Origin: Cryptomeria japonica
Taxonomy: Eukaryota; Streptophyta; Pinopsida; Cupressales; Cupressaceae
Length of the DNA: 64,000 bases
NCBI RefSeq assembly: GCF_030272615.1
Contig: NC_081406.1
Location: forward strand, 117,746,847 to 117,810,846
Reading direction: 5' to 3'
The notes beneath the pieces are model-generated. The model saw nothing but the letters and a program-made list of their open reading frames with translations, did not search any database and was not told the DNA's origin. The position numbers and the translations under genes were made by a program. Position 1 is the stretch's first letter; each line of letters opens with the position of its first letter. Of this stretch, positions 1-12,910 are shown piece after piece.

Positions 1-857
1 CTATGGTAATTAGGCATGGGTGATGATTGAATAGGAAATGGGACACTAAAAGGAGGAATAGAATGATTGGAAGAATTATCCCCTTGTGTCACATTGATTG
101 GTTGGGAGACAATAGGAGTACTCATTGAAGGCATCGATAAGGATGGAGGATTGAATGAAGAAGAGGGATTTCCCCCATGACTAATGGTTGTAGGTATGAC
201 ATTTTGAGTTGAAGTAGCCATGATGTTTGAAGTGAAGGTAGGAATGATAGTCATTAAAGTGGTCAAAGGAATAGAATGATTGATTTGTGTAGAAGGTTGT
301 GAATAACCTAAGGTCTCAACACAACACTTTATAGGCATGGCATTAGAATCAACAATATGAGCAATACCACACAATATATAAATTCCATTCTTATCATTTT
401 GAATCATTCATTTTAGACCTTCAATTAACAGAAGAGATTCACTATTAGGATATTCTTGGGACATCCATTGTTGGAAGTTGTCTAATTGATTGCCCAATTT
501 TTAAAGTTAATTTATGGAAACTCTAGTCAAAGCTTCTTCTTCATCATCAGAATCATCAATTGCGTAGATAGGGATGTTATTAGGATGGGAAGAAGTAGCC
601 ATATCTGCATTGTAGAAGTCACCTAAATTAGGCTCCATCTCTTCAGGAATTAAACCTTGGGAAGACTTAATTCTAATACTTTGTCTAATAGGGATAGTAC
701 AGGTAGGACTAATAGTTGTAAAACACATGCACTTGAGGGAATTTTTTAATTTTGAATTTTGGGAACAAAGTTTGCAAAATTGAATAATGCAAAATCCAAG
801 AGAATTATGATTAGACAATTTGAACTTTGTGGAAAGAATAAATGATGCAATTTCCAA
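1..857 (-). pseudogene. gag 5' portion of a minus-strand Ty3/gypsy element, broken
   Basis: A minus-strand reading frame runs from 857 off the left edge of the window. It is open except for two stops near 495-507 and one TGA near 408. The product has an acidic stretch (DDSDDEEE) near its start, a WMSQEYPNSE motif, and a long Ser/Thr/Pro/Asn-rich low-complexity part. This resembles the variable N-terminal part of plant gag, ahead of the capsid domain, which would lie outside the window. No capsid, zinc knuckle or pol is visible here, so the gag call rests mainly on position: it follows the leader (858-1863), a possible primer-binding site (1864-1880) and an LTR (1889-3093), all in minus orientation. 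The stops make it a dead copy. Confidence 0.5.
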
Positions 858-1863
858 GAAAATTTATGATGAACAAAAAGAAATTTAAATTTAAAATTAG
901 GGTCAATGGGATGCCACTTAATTTCAAAATTAAAATTGACATAATTAATATTTTAAAATTAGGGCAAATTATAATTGACCACTTAATTTTAAATGTTTTC
1001 TTGAAAGTTGGAATATAGAAATTGGGAAGTGTTTTTTATTTTAGAGGGATCAAAATTTGACAAAATTAGCCAATTTTCTGGATTTAAGCAATTAAATAAA
1101 ATCATAACAATCTCCCAAATTTCAAGAAAAAAGACAGGGACCAGGTTGAAAGTGTACTTGGTCCGCCCAAATTTTTTGAAAATTTTCAATGATGAAAGCT
1201 ATGATGATTCAAGAGATAATCCCCCAAAATTGATTGATTTTATGAACTCTAGATAGACGAAATTAAGGTTTGAATGTCAAAATAGGACCCTATTAGGGTT
1301 TTGAAAAAGATAAGAAATTGAATTGCAATTTTGAAAAAGGTCAAACGTAATGGATAGGTCCACCTTGAATAATATTTAGAAAACTGAAATTGGTTGAAAT
1401 TGATTGAAATTTGTACAAATCCAATAAAATTTTAAAATTAGGGCTTTAGGACCTCACCACTCAATTTTAAAATTTTGAATTTTGGAAAAAGAAGGGAAAA
1501 TGAAATTTTCAATTTTACGCAAGAAGACAAGTCTGAAAATAGTCAGAAATATGAAAATGAAATGTGAATCCAATGTTTGCACAAATTCAAGTTGATTTTT
1601 TAAAATTAGGGTTTTGACAATTAACCCCTTAATTTTGTAAATTTGATTTGAAAATGGAATAAGACAATGAAAGAATTGAATTGTACAAGCAATGCAATTT
1701 TTAGGTCTAAGACAATAGATAGCAATTTTTGCAAAACATAAGTTCAATTTTAATTTTAACAACTAGGGTTTTGAATGAATTAACCACTAAGTTTATGTAA
1801 ATTGCAAGAAAATTAAACTTGTAAATGAAAAATATGCAATAGTTTTCAATTTCAAGCATGTAA
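858..1863 (-). repeat. Leader of the minus-strand gypsy element, with a recurring AT-rich motif
   Basis: This is the untranslated leader between LTR and gag. A motif of the form TTTTAAAATTAGGG followed 10-30 bases later by CCACTTAATTTT recurs near 885, 950, 1430, 1600 and 1755, with increasing divergence. Short open frames here are AT-rich chance frames. Confidence 0.45.
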
Positions 1864-1880
1864 GCACATCGGGTTCACCA
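1864..1880 (-). other. Candidate primer-binding site of the gypsy element
   Basis: Read on the minus strand, TGGTGAACCCGATGTGC lies eight bases past the inner LTR edge at 1889, where a primer-binding site belongs. It begins with TGG as most do, but I could not match it to a plant tRNA 3' end, so the assignment is tentative. Confidence 0.35.
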
Positions 1881-1888
1881 AAATATAA

Positions 1889-3093
1889 TGGGGTGAAAAG
1901 TGATGAGGGGAGATCAAGTGGAAAGATTTTCTCTCCTCAAGAAAGGAGTAAAAGTTTCACAAAAGGATTCCCTTCAACTTCTCACACATATTACATTTAA
2001 AACAGGGGATTGAATTCACTAGATCCAATCCCAATGGAAAGAGATTGAATGCTAAGTGAATTGTAGGGGATTTAGAGTGTACTTGGAAAGTAAATTAAAC
2101 CTCTTTTAAAATAGGCAAGTTGAATTAAGCAAATTGAGACTAAGTGTAAAGATGACAAAGAAGCAATTATTTCTTGAGATAGACATGTGGGATGAAGCTA
2201 TGCACCTAGAATTAGCTGTAAAATGTCAAGATGAAGCTCCCCTCTAAATTTGAGCAAAATTTTTCAGGACCGGCTTGAAGTTGCACCTTGTCCTCCAAAA
2301 AATCCACACATCGAAAAGGGTTTTTTCATCTTTGAAAATGAACCTAAACCTACAATTACAGTTGTGCACCTACAACCTATACATAGAAAAGAGAGGAAAA
2401 TGTTGTTGGGATTGGGGGTTTTCCTTCAGGTCAAACCCCGTTTTGGAATCAACCAAGTAATTGAAAATACTTGCAAGTAAATGAAAGGAAATGTCTGAAG
2501 TAAAATCCACCTCAAGAGAGGATGCAATTGAAATGTTGATAGAATTGCTTCAAAGGATATGTGGAATAGAATATCTTTGAATGTTGATAGAGATCTCCTC
2601 TTCAATAGTTGAATCCTTGACTTGAATGCAACACCTAGCCTTGAAAGGAGACTTAAAATTCTCAATGGATGCTTGAATTATTGAATATTTGCTTGTGCTT
2701 TATGATCAACTTGTTGTCACTTGTCGCTTTTCTCCTGAACTTAATTTTTGCTCATGCAAATAGGAGGGGAAAATTCTCCTTATATACTTTCCAATTAGGG
2801 GTATTTAGTTTATTTTTTGTCTTAGGTCGACATAGGGAAACTTTTTCCCGTTCACAATTGACAAGCCCAATGCAAAGTTTGATCAGGGAGGCCCAAAATA
2901 GGGCTGGGATAGGGGCGGAACGCCCCTATCTCACGCTAATTTAGGAAAGGCAGTGCCAATGGGTAGTGCGGGGTGCAAGTTTCTATTGTTTTATGAATGT
3001 CTCGGGTCTTTGATCAGGCTTAGGGATTCATCCACTAATGCAAAGACCCAAATGCGATCAGAAATTGCAACTTTGCAATTTCATGATGCTACA
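1889..3093 (-). repeat. LTR of a minus-strand Ty3/gypsy family (5' LTR, copy 1)
   Basis: The segment begins TGGGGTGAAAAG and ends GATGCTACA on the plus strand, giving TG...CA ends. It aligns by eye, in the same order, with 35,500-36,743: the ACATTTAAAA...GGGG...TGAATTCACTAGATCC block, the CTACAATTACAGTTGTGCAC block, the TCAAACCC...GGAATCAACC block and the G-rich GGGATAGGGG block. With gag to the left on the minus strand, this is the 5' LTR. The left boundary is inferred from the TG and the adjacent candidate primer site. Confidence 0.6.
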
Positions 3094-3096
3094 GAT

Positions 3097-3496
3097 TGTT
3101 ACAACAATTACAAAAACATAACAAAAATAATAATAATATCATGCATACCACAACACATCAACACATTGATTTACGTGGGTAAAACCCTTTCAGGAGAAAA
3201 ATCCCACACTCCAAAAGTAGCTCAATATATTATTCAACAATCAAAAACAAATTACAATATACTTGTAGAGTAAGCTCTTCACATGAGTACCACTAATCAG
3301 AGGTTTAGATGTAACTCAATATCCATAAGACTCTTACACACAATGTCTATCTCACACACCTTATATACAGGAGATACAATATAAGAAACTATCAAATGGT
3401 ATTACAAAACCATGGGCTAAAACCACCCAATAAAGTAGAGCCAACCTTATCTCCATTATAAATGCCCAATGATGTGTCAAAACACACATCAACACA
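3097..3496 (-). repeat. Short LTR of copia type, minus strand, solo or truncated
   Basis: On the minus strand the segment starts TGTGTTGATG or TGTTGATG and ends TGTAACA. It holds a TATA-like GTATATAAGG and the TTTTACCCACGTAAATC block common near the end of plant copia LTRs. Flanking CAGAT (3092-3096) and CAGGT (3495-3499) could be a 5-bp target duplication with one mismatch. A purine run (AAAAGGGAGGAACC on the minus strand, 3497-3510) lies at the LTR start where a polypurine tract would be, so it may instead be the 3' LTR of a truncated element. It sits at the edge of the gypsy LTR. Confidence 0.55.
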
Positions 3497-3510
3497 GGTT
3501 CCTCCCTTTT

Positions 3511-6500
3511 ACAACTCATTTATGTGTTAAATGTGATTTATATTTCTTGCTTAAGGAGTTCAAACTTTCAGAGGTGATAACTTGTGAACTATGTGTCTAA
3601 TTGATGAACTGTTGAAGCGTTAGAAAACTCGCAAAGTTCTCTACTACCTTGTAAATAGCTATGAAATTTACACCCACTTTTTAGGGAATTTTGAATCCTC
3701 TAAATTTCTCAAAATTAATTTTAAACTTTTTATCGCACCCTCCAATTTAATGAAAACTTTAATATCTTCAAAACTGGCTATGATCTTGCGACAAAAAATT
3801 ACTAACATGCTCATTTAGCCAACTAGAAGATTCGGGGATAATTTTTCACCATTTCATTCTCAAACAAAAACTTACCATAAATAGTAACCTCATGTAAATG
3901 CAAGGTTGACACACCATTTTCCCAACAGTTAATGAATGTTTTCAACCAGGAGAAACACAATGTAGTTAAATATGATTGTTGTAACAAATTTGTATTCTTA
4001 AATTCTTTTCTCCTTGAATTCTTACTTGAGCTTGAATTGCTTATTATGATTGATTGAACTTGGTTTTAGAGACTTAGAGTTTGAAATGAGGGAGTTGTAC
4101 TTATATGTAGCTTAAACCTTTTCAAATTTAATTTTCACCTGTAAGGTTAACAAAGGTGAGTAAATTCCCACAATTTGCAAAGTCAATATTCATCTTTTTA
4201 AATTTGAGTCTAATTTGCTTGGACAAGGGCATCCAACATTCTAGTCCTAGAAAAATGAGTCATGAAAAAGGTTGTGAATAGGGTAATGCATCAAGTTTAT
4301 AGATATGATCCTAAAACTAAGTTGAATTAGGCATAAATTAGGAACAATTGACAAAGTGGGTCCAAACGTAGTGTGAAATTGCAAAGTTATACAATTTACA
4401 ATAGTACAATAACAGGTTCAAATTTTTATGTAAAGTTGTTGAACTTTGTTTCTTTTTTAATTTAATTGCTAGTTAGAGGCCTACTTTATCCCATCATGAT
4501 CCTACACTAAAATGTATTTTATGTTTTTAAAAAAAATATGACCACTTTTTGTGGTACCCCTTCTTCTCACCATTTTTTTAAAATAGTAGTTTAGAAAGTA
4601 AATTTGGTGCACTATAACTCTTATTTTTGATACATTTTCAATTTTAAGAATAACTATCTCTAATTTATCATCTAAGATAACTCTTTCTTTGTTTCAAGAA
4701 AAAAATGTCCACTTAAGAGCCCTTTTGGCCTCCCAATTTCCATAGACTTACTCTTAATAAAATCTTATATATAGATAGTCCTCTATGGAGCATATAAGCT
4801 TCTTTTTATATATCTCTCAACCATAGTTTTTAATGTTTCTATTTTCTAATGATTCTAGTGTGACTTGCTTTCTCAATCATTTTATTTTATTTATATCTTT
4901 TTTATCTTGGGTTCTCTCACTAACTTGTCCTACATCCATTTTGGCTATAAAAAATATGTAATGTCTCAATCATACCTATAATGAATGTGATATTTTATGT
5001 AAATTTTATCTAATTATTAATAGAACAAGAGATGGCCCTTATCCCTAATTTTAATTACTAGAGAAAGGAGTATAAAAGCTCCAAATCTCAACTAATAATG
5101 TTAGATGGGTCATCATATTCTAGATTGTTCTCATCTCATACAAGTTTACAAAAACTTTCAATATTTTTAATTTAACCATGATATATTGTCATTTAATGTG
5201 CTTGTTGTCTGTAGAATAGAAGATTGACCTTTTTTTATGTTAATATTTTTCTTGTGGATTAGGCTCCACTTATTCTTTTCAAATATTTTAATTTTTCTTT
5301 GGAACCCATTTGGAAGTAGCATCTTCAAATAAGGTGGCATTGAGATTGGTGAAATTTTATTCCTTATTCTTCTTTGGAGCATAAAGATGAAATCTTCCAA
5401 GTTTTCATATAGGTGGAATAATTTTTTTTTGTTTAATAATAATTTTTCCATTTAAAAAAAAAAATTTAAACCTTTTTGTTTGGCTCTTTGTGATAGATTC
5501 ATTTGGTATAATTGATAAATTCTATCTTTGTGTTCTTAAGAAACTATTATTTGATATTCCTTACTCTTACAATCATAAAATTGTCACTAAGGGTGTTCAA
5601 TGTAATTTTCAAGTGTGAAGTGATTTGACTCTAAAATAATCATGATCATTTGAATCATTTGGAATATCTTTAAAATATTGTAATTATCACAAGAAATATT
5701 TAAGTAGTGAATTTTGTCTTTGGTTTCACAAACAATTTCTATTTGATGTTTATTTCCCTTGCAATCTACAAATTTCCTTGAGAGTGACAACATAATTTTC
5801 AAGTTTAAAGTAGTTTACTTGAACATAGGTACATATGTATCTCTCATCACTACTATAATTCTCTCTTGGAAAACATAATTTAGACATTGAGGGTATCACA
5901 ATTATTATTTGTAACAAAGGTCTTACAAGTAAAATACAAAATACGGCCAATGGAACATGATATGGAGAACTTCACCTATCACCTTTAGCCCCATGTCAAG
6001 AGGAAATACAATACTCTCCAAAATGTCCACAAGAATGCCATTGGTTGTGTTTATACCAACACATAAATAGTTGAATATTTGTTTGATGTTAAATTTTTAA
6101 TTATATCAAATTATTATATGTATATGTTATACTAATTTCCTAGATTAATGTGAATACTCTTACATTGTTGACTATGAAGAAAAAAATGACCATAATAATT
6201 GTGGTTGATGATCTCCTTGCAAAATGAAATAAATGAAGGTACACGAGGGGTTGAAATTTAATGAGTAATAATCATAAATGTTTTTTTGTAGATGTGTCGG
6301 AAAATGAACAAACATGCAAGTTGTATCCATAGGATCTATATCCATATGTTTATACATCATAGAATTAGTAGGCTGCTTGAATACCTATTAAGGTTCAATA
6401 TTTTTAGATTGTGCATGCAATGAAACACTATTAGCATAATTTTTTTAATTTCATTTTAGTGGAGCAACCTAATAGTTTCCCCCATGATTCATGCAATCAA

Positions 6501-7785
6501 TATGAATTATATTATATTATCAATGAGATTTACTATTTTATGTTTCAATACCATACACATGTATGCATGGTGTAAATTAACTTTATGAAATTTATAGAGG
6601 GATTATTCATTATAACTCTTAAATAACCTTAGGAGGAATTCAATACATTGACGAAATTAAGGTTGAACAAAAATATTAGGAATGTTTGAAGAACATTATC
6701 CAATTGTTTGCTAAGATTTGAAAATTTCCTAGGCCCTTAATGTTTGAATGATATAAAATTAGATGTTGTAGATGTTTGATTAGAACAATATTTATATTAT
6801 TTCTTATCATTTCCTTTTTTAAAATATATTATTGTTGACATTTTGAAGGGTTGGAGGAACTAGGTGAGGCCCGACAATTCCAACCATTACATTCAAAGAG
6901 TTAAAGTTCAATTGTTTTTACATGCACACACAAAATCTACCAGATGAATATTGGAAACTAATTCCATAGTCATTGGTAGACTCATTATGTCTCTAGAAAC
7001 ATTTAGTTATTGTTTCTAAGACCATATTGACACATAAGTTTTGTATGAGAGTGGTGGCTAGCTTGTCAATATAATGGATAGAAACAAGAGCTAAGGATTA
7101 GAAGTATTCAAGGGCATAGTCCTTAGAGTTCATGGAAATAATTTAGGTGATACTTTATCTTCATATGCAATATCTAGCATGTATCATTGAAAACTTGGGT
7201 GAAATTTGTGACCAACATTTCCATAATATAACTCAAATATAGCTACAATAAAGCCAATGGACAATGGGTGTGTAACAACCTCAAATGCAAAAGGTGTACA
7301 ACGTGGAGGATTATGTGTAATAGAGTCAAAGCTATATGCATAGTATCTACCTTCTTCTTAAGTTGATCAAACTACTTCACTAATTTATTAAAGGAACATT
7401 AAAAGTATAAGTAGTAGTGGTATAAGAAGCATGGATAGGATGGAGGATGTCTAAAGAGATTGTGAGGTTAGAAAGAATGAAATGGAATGAAATGGAATGA
7501 AATGACTGTAGAAATAAAAATCATACTATAAATATATAATTGTTGTAAGATGATAAAAAAGAATTATACAAGAAATAATAGAAATACTTATATAAATATG
7601 AATAAACAAAATCCAACTTTAAATTAAAATGTTTAACTTAGAATATAAATCATCAAAATTAAATAACATTAAAATTCTCTCACACAACACACATGCACAC
7701 AATAATTATTTCACCCTACCCATATACCATTAAGTCTAAACCTTTCTCAAGTCCATATAAAATTAGATATCATTCTATTCTTCAA
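3511..7785. other. AT-rich intergenic DNA without a recognised gene
   Basis: I see no open frame with recognisable protein similarity on either strand. A short imperfect repeat of GGAATGAAAT lies at about 7468-7504. Probably decayed transposon sequence, but I cannot name a family. Confidence 0.4.
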
Positions 7786-7789
7786 CTAC

Positions 7790-8215
7790 TTTGGATAAAA
7801 TTCTTCTGTCCTTTATGCTTTGAAAGATGTTTATACCCTATTCCGAAGCTCCCATTTGGCACAGGCTGGGAGGATGCTGGTAAAGGTAGTAGAGTCTGGT
7901 TTTAGAACTGCCAATAGCATTTGGTTGCAAGTTTTTACAACCTCTTCAACATATTCATTTTGTTAATATCCTGCAATCTGGGGGCTCAGAACAATTTTTT
8001 TGAGGTATTTTGTCAAACATTTCAGCTTCCTCATCTATGTCTCCACATTTTGCATATCCTACAACTATGGCATTCTGTCAAAAAGTTTACGTACCTTGTC
8101 TATTCTTACGCTTTGTGCCAGACCGTCTACCAGGGCAGTTGCAGCTACATCTGACAAAATACCTTGCTCACATCTACGCACGAATATTCTGCCTTTTATC
8201 AGCAACCAATGTCCT
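7790..8215 (-). pseudogene. Pentatricopeptide-repeat (PPR) protein fragment, PLS type
   Basis: Minus-strand translation gives consecutive PPR motifs in three-frame pieces: TALVDGLAQSVRIDKVRKLF, then after a shift VGYAKCGDIDEEAEMFDKI, then YVEEVVKTCNQM followed by LKPDSTTFTSILPACA. These match the plant PPR pattern of 'ALVDMYAKCG', 'A+KLFDRMP' and 'KPD..TF.S+LPACA'. PPR proteins of this class act in organelle RNA editing and processing. Stops and at least one frameshift interrupt it, and no start or C-terminal domain is present, so this is a relic of about two to three repeats. It lies directly downstream, on the same strand, of an LRK kinase fragment at 8434-8605. Confidence 0.8.
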
Positions 8216-8220
8216 ATCTT

Positions 8221-8312
8221 ATGCGATCAAATGCATTTACCGGGCTTTTAAGAGTGAAAAGTTTGGATGCGATCAAATGCATTTACCGGGCTTTTAAGGG
8301 GGAAAAGTTTGG
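8221..8312. repeat. Two-copy 46-bp direct repeat
   Basis: A 46-base unit containing GCGATCAAATGCATTTACCG and AAAAGTTTGG occurs twice back to back (8221-8266 and 8267-8312) with two or three differences. It lies between the PPR and kinase relics and matches neither. Confidence 0.85.
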
Positions 8313-8433
8313 ATTTGAAATTAACAGCCAGTATAGATTGAACAGAACGGAACGGGAATGGATGCTGGCGACAAAAACGGTCCCACTGCTGCCACATAAG
8401 CAGTCAAAGTTGGTTAGTGTGTGATTTTTAAGC

Positions 8434-8605
8434 CATGCCATTTGGCACAAACTGGTGAACAAGGTTTGGATGACAACGTTTGTACCTCGTTCATAAATTG
8501 CTCAACTGTATAAGTTTACCACTCCAAACCGTTCATCTCCGAGTTGGTTCTTCTTATTAAAGAAATTTGTCGCTTGCTGTAGTTCTTGATAGGGAAATAT
8601 AGTCA
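8434..8605 (-). pseudogene. LRK10L-like kinase N-lobe fragment with several deletions
   Basis: This segment matches the kinase exon of the 60-62 kb gene in pieces. CCATTTGGCACAAACT (gene 60,891 on), AGGTTTGGATGAC...TTCATAAATTG (60,964-61,013) and AAAGAAATTTGTCGC...TGATAGGGAAATAT (61,131-61,170) follow in the same order and orientation. The intervening 20-90 bases are missing at several places, so no frame survives. It is the most eroded member of the kinase cluster, 31 kb from the next copy. The intervening distance is largely the inserted Tat-like element. Confidence 0.8.
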
Positions 8606-8689
8606 TATACATTTATGACCTGCTTTTCTGATAAAGAGGAAAGAATGCTCACTTAGAGCAATAATAATCTTTTTTCAGATTTTTTTCGA

Positions 8690-10300
8690 AATATAAACTG
8701 AATGAATAAGACTAGCAAGTAAATTCTATAGAAAAAATGTATAGCATTCGGTATTAATAATATACATATATTAAATAATAATATATATAAAATATGTCAA
8801 GAGATATATGAAATAGTGTATACATCATTAGTTGACATAAAATGTATGAAATAGAAAATAAATTAGGGTTTTACAACTAGTTAGTCTCCTCCTTTTATGA
8901 TGAAAACATCAATACACAAAAAAAATCTTACATGAAAATCAGGGTTTTGCAATTTGTAGATATGTATGATCAATGAGCATGAATCTTAATCGATCTTAGG
9001 AACTTAATAGAATCTAACCCAACTCATACACCTAACCCATACATTGATGCAATAGGAAACTACAAGGAACTCAACTCTAATCTATACAATGTAAGCGACA
9101 AAGAAAATTAATCATTGTTAGAAATCATTCAATAGAGAATGTTTGCATAAATTCTTCATATAGTTCTCACATAAAGAAAAATTAAAAAGCATTAGTAAAT
9201 AAAGAGATAGAAAAGATATAACAGAACTCATGGTTTAGAGAAATATTTTTTATTGTTATTATTCTCCCTTGTTCTTTTAGATGACACCTTTATGGCCCCT
9301 ACTAATTATAAATAGAAGTTGCTTGCTAATTCTTCGTTTTATAGTTTATTAGAATCTATTTTTTCTTTGATCTTCGTAGTTGCTTATAAACCAAATAAAT
9401 TTTAATTTTTAGTATATAACTATTTATTTATTTGATTTGGTTTCATGACACAAAATTAATTTGGTTTGATTCTTCAACATAAAATCAAGTCTTCAACTTT
9501 TAAAATTAAAATTTGAAATTGACATCTTGAACCACAATCATTCCTCACTTATGCATAATCTTAATGGTGTTAAGCTTTGATTTCGTTCCTCTCATCATGT
9601 TAGCCAATTCATTATATCACACTACATCCTTTAATGTATATAATCCATCCTTTTGTGATTCATTTCCTTTATGGATCGCTTGTGATACAATACAAATAAT
9701 AGTTTTGTTATGGGATTAAAACTCACTCTAGCAATGATCTAGAATGTAAGTTTTGATATGAATTAATATAGTTGTGGATTAATATATGTATTAAAAATAT
9801 TAGTAGATGAAAGAATATGCAATATTTATTTTTTGAAAAATAAGAATAAAAATATGGTATAAAATAATAGAATGTATGCATTATAATTGACACTTGATTA
9901 AAATAACAAGTGATTGCAAAGAGTCTTATTCCTTTGAATCCTCGATCTTTAATTTGATCCCCTCCACCATTGTTTATCAATTATTAAACTACCATGTTTT
10001 ATAAACAAAAATGATGTAGATGTATTGACCAAAAAGCATGATAAAATGCACCGTGCACATGAAATAGAGACCATGTAAACAATTTAAATTTACTTCAACT
10101 CTTTAACTTTACTTGAAATGGGATAAATAATTTATTTCTTATAAGATTTATCCTCCTACATAAGTGCAATAAAATATAAGATTTTTAAATTTAATGTTTC
10201 TTCAACCATTAGCCTCCTTGAGATTATTACTCAAATAATTAACCTTGTATTTGGCACAAAGTTCAAATATTTTGGCATAGGACTTAATGATAATCACTTT
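8690..10300. repeat. Cluster intergenic repeat, copy A
   Basis: Blocks from about 8690 (AGCAAGTAAATTCTATAGAA) and from about 9420 to 10,300 (ATAAAATCAAGTCTTCAAC, AACTACCATGTTTTATAAA, AAAGTTCAAATATTTTGG) align collinearly with 49,010-50,220. The part from 9590 on also aligns with 55,430-56,110. Roughly 8870-9400 is not shared. It lies on the same side of the kinase fragment at 8.4-8.6 kb as the intergenic block does beside the kinase relic at 47.9-48.5 kb, so it probably came from duplication of a kinase-gene unit. Confidence 0.65.
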
Positions 10301-11760
10301 TACACAAGAACATGTTACAACAAATAATAAATTAATTAAAATGTAATTTGCACACATGGATATGTTCATGGTGCTAAAAATATGAAGATTATATGAGGAA
10401 TACTTGTTACTACATAGCAGAATTACTAGTTATAGCTTTGTGTGGAGGTTGTAGATAGAATGAACATACATCAAGAAAAATAAATATGTGGCAACAAAGA
10501 AAAACATTTAAAGGTTTAATAAATATTTTAAACTATATTTTTATATGATTTAATAATATTTAACCCTTGAGATGCTCTTACACCAATGCAACAATGAATA
10601 TCTAACAATGGAAGCCTATGATTGTGCATGCGTCTTAGGTTCTCTTTGGGTGCCCTAGATGTTCAAATATGTACCCTAGATTATTATTGGTTGATTATGG
10701 TATTAAAACAAAAATGTTTGTATAGGAAAAGTTGATTTGATTATAGGTGACACAAGTGTATGCAATCCTTTTAGTAGGATAGTTGTACAATGAATTATGA
10801 TGTAGATTAGTTCTTGTAGAATAGGAGGTAATTTATTTCTCTCTTATCTTATTGTAGTTGTTTGTAATGGCTTAGACTCTTTGAGTCCAACTTATAATGT
10901 GCATGCTATTTTTAAGAGTTAACGGGTGTTTAAGATTCTAGTAGTAGAGTTGTTCTATGAGGAGCCTAGTCTATAATTTAGGGAGTGTTGAGAATTAGGT
11001 ATCAATTTTTGGTGATGAAGGACCTGTGAGAAGATACTATTGTATGGCCCTTTTTAGACATGTAAATATAATGCACTTGTACCTTTTCTCATACACTTTC
11101 TTACTGTGCATGTTTTGTATTTTCTCATTATCTGTTGTGCAACAAGGAGACTATTGAGTGTTTCTATTTTTAACTAAGAGAAGACCCACTACATCAAATT
11201 GACATCCTAAATGGTAAAACTTCTTAAGAGTGATCTTAGAGAGGTTTAAGTGGGATTTTACTTATGTGGTATATTGATTTAAGTAAAAATATGTCTCTAA
11301 GTAATCAAAATACTAAAATGAATGTAATAAAAAAGAAATATAATATTATTCATAACTCAATTTGTTTCTAATACAATATTAGTTGTTTGAAACTTAAAAC
11401 AACTTTTTTTTTTAACTATTTAAATTTACTAAAAAATAAGAAATTTTGAAAACAAACTTTTAAAAAGACAAATACAAATTCTTATAAAAATTAAAACAAA
11501 CTAACATTTTAATCTTAACCACAAATAAATACACTATCAATTGCACTTTTGGTGTGCAGTGGGTATGCCAAAAAGGTGTGGAAGGTCAATTAGGAAAATT
11601 TTGGTGTATTTTGCATACATTTATTCAGTGCACAAGTTCAACTGGTAGGTTATTTGATATTTGATGTTGTTTGTGCAGCCAAGCTCTCAATTAAAAAGTG
11701 ATAGCTTAAAATGAACTATGCATCTAGTTATAGGGATCCAAACATGAGTTAAAAAGAAAG
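10301..11760. other. Intergenic DNA without a recognised gene
   Basis: No supported coding frame, RNA gene or repeat boundary is visible on either strand. Confidence 0.4.
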
Positions 11761-11774
11761 ATAGAGACAATGAG

Positions 11775-11777
<3 letters not shown>

Positions 11778-11864
<87 letters not shown>

Positions 11865-12295
11865 GGGAAAATAGAGCTTGAGGGAGCATGAGAGATCTAT
11901 AAAGGAGGCAATAGAGAGAAGAAGAGAGAGGGTGAAGAGATAAAGATAGCGAGGGAGAAACAAGGAGTGTGTGTGAAATTGTGAGAGATATTGAGATAGA
12001 GATGGGGAGGAGTAACAAGGAGTGTGTCAACAAGATTTAGAGAGATAGAGAGATAGAGGATAGAGAAATAAATAGATATAGAAAAAGGGAGTAACATAGA
12101 GAGGAGAGATAGGGAGAGGTATAGATAGGGAGTGATAATGTTAGAAAGAGGGAGTGACAGAGAGAGAGAGAGAGAGGGGGGTAAGGAGATGAAGGTAGGG
12201 GAGAGAGATAGAGATAAAAATATGGATATGGAGAGAGAGAGATAAAGAGGAAGAAGGAGAGGGTAAATAGAGAGATAGAGAGTGATTGAGAGATA
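11778..12295. repeat. (TA)n and (GA)n microsatellite with GA-rich tail
   Basis: About 38 bases of TA dinucleotide (11,778-11,816) run straight into about 46 bases of GA dinucleotide (11,817-11,862). These are followed by some 430 bases of degenerate purine-rich GAGA sequence. Minus-strand open frames of Leu/Ser and Tyr/Ile repeats here are translations of the repeat. Confidence 0.95.
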
Positions 12296-12299
12296 AATT

Positions 12300-12910
12300 A
12301 AATGTATTATATAAATTAAAAGAAAAATTAAAAATATAATTGTTCTAAAATAAATTAAATTTTAATAAGATAAATAATTATTATAGACACCTAAAATTAT
12401 CTAGCCTAATTAAATAAATATTTTATTCATTCAATTATTTTATCTTAAGTCTTCTATTAATTAAATAAATTTTATTGATTTAATTATTTATTTAATTAAT
12501 ACATTTATCCTTTTTCTATCTTTTCCCAATTTAAATAAATATTTTTATTTATTTAAATTATCTTTCCCTAAATTAAATAAATATTAATTTGTTTAATTGG
12601 TTCCACTTCCTCTATTAATTAAATAAATATTTATTTATTTAATTAATTCAATATCTTTTTGCCTTCTATGACACATGTCATTTATCTTTTAATTTTCCTC
12701 TACCCACGCCCTTCATTATTTTATTATTTCTTCTACCTACCCTCTTATTATTTTATCATATTCTATACCTACCCTTTAATCATAGCCGACCATTTATATT
12801 TTCACCTCTTAATCTTATCCCTCCATTTTCTAAAAGGTCTTCTATATAAGAGAATTCTTCCATCTTTATCAATCCTAATAAGCAAATATCTTGGCTAATA
12901 GAAGTGCAAT
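12300..12910 (+). repeat. Possible decayed LTR or promoter-bearing repeat
   Basis: The stretch is full of TTAATTAAATAAAT-type words and then pyrimidine-rich sequence, with a TATA-like TCTATATAAGAG at about 12,840. This layout resembles the Tat-like LTR at 15.9-17.4 kb, but I found no alignable core or clear ends. Tentative. Confidence 0.25.

Noticed and set aside
989-1762. Short open frames in the gypsy leader
   Set aside because: Low-complexity AT-rich frames on both strands with no conserved motif.
11724-12097. Overlapping minus-strand frames of Leu/Ser and Tyr/Ile repeats
   Set aside because: Translations of the (TA)n/(GA)n microsatellite.
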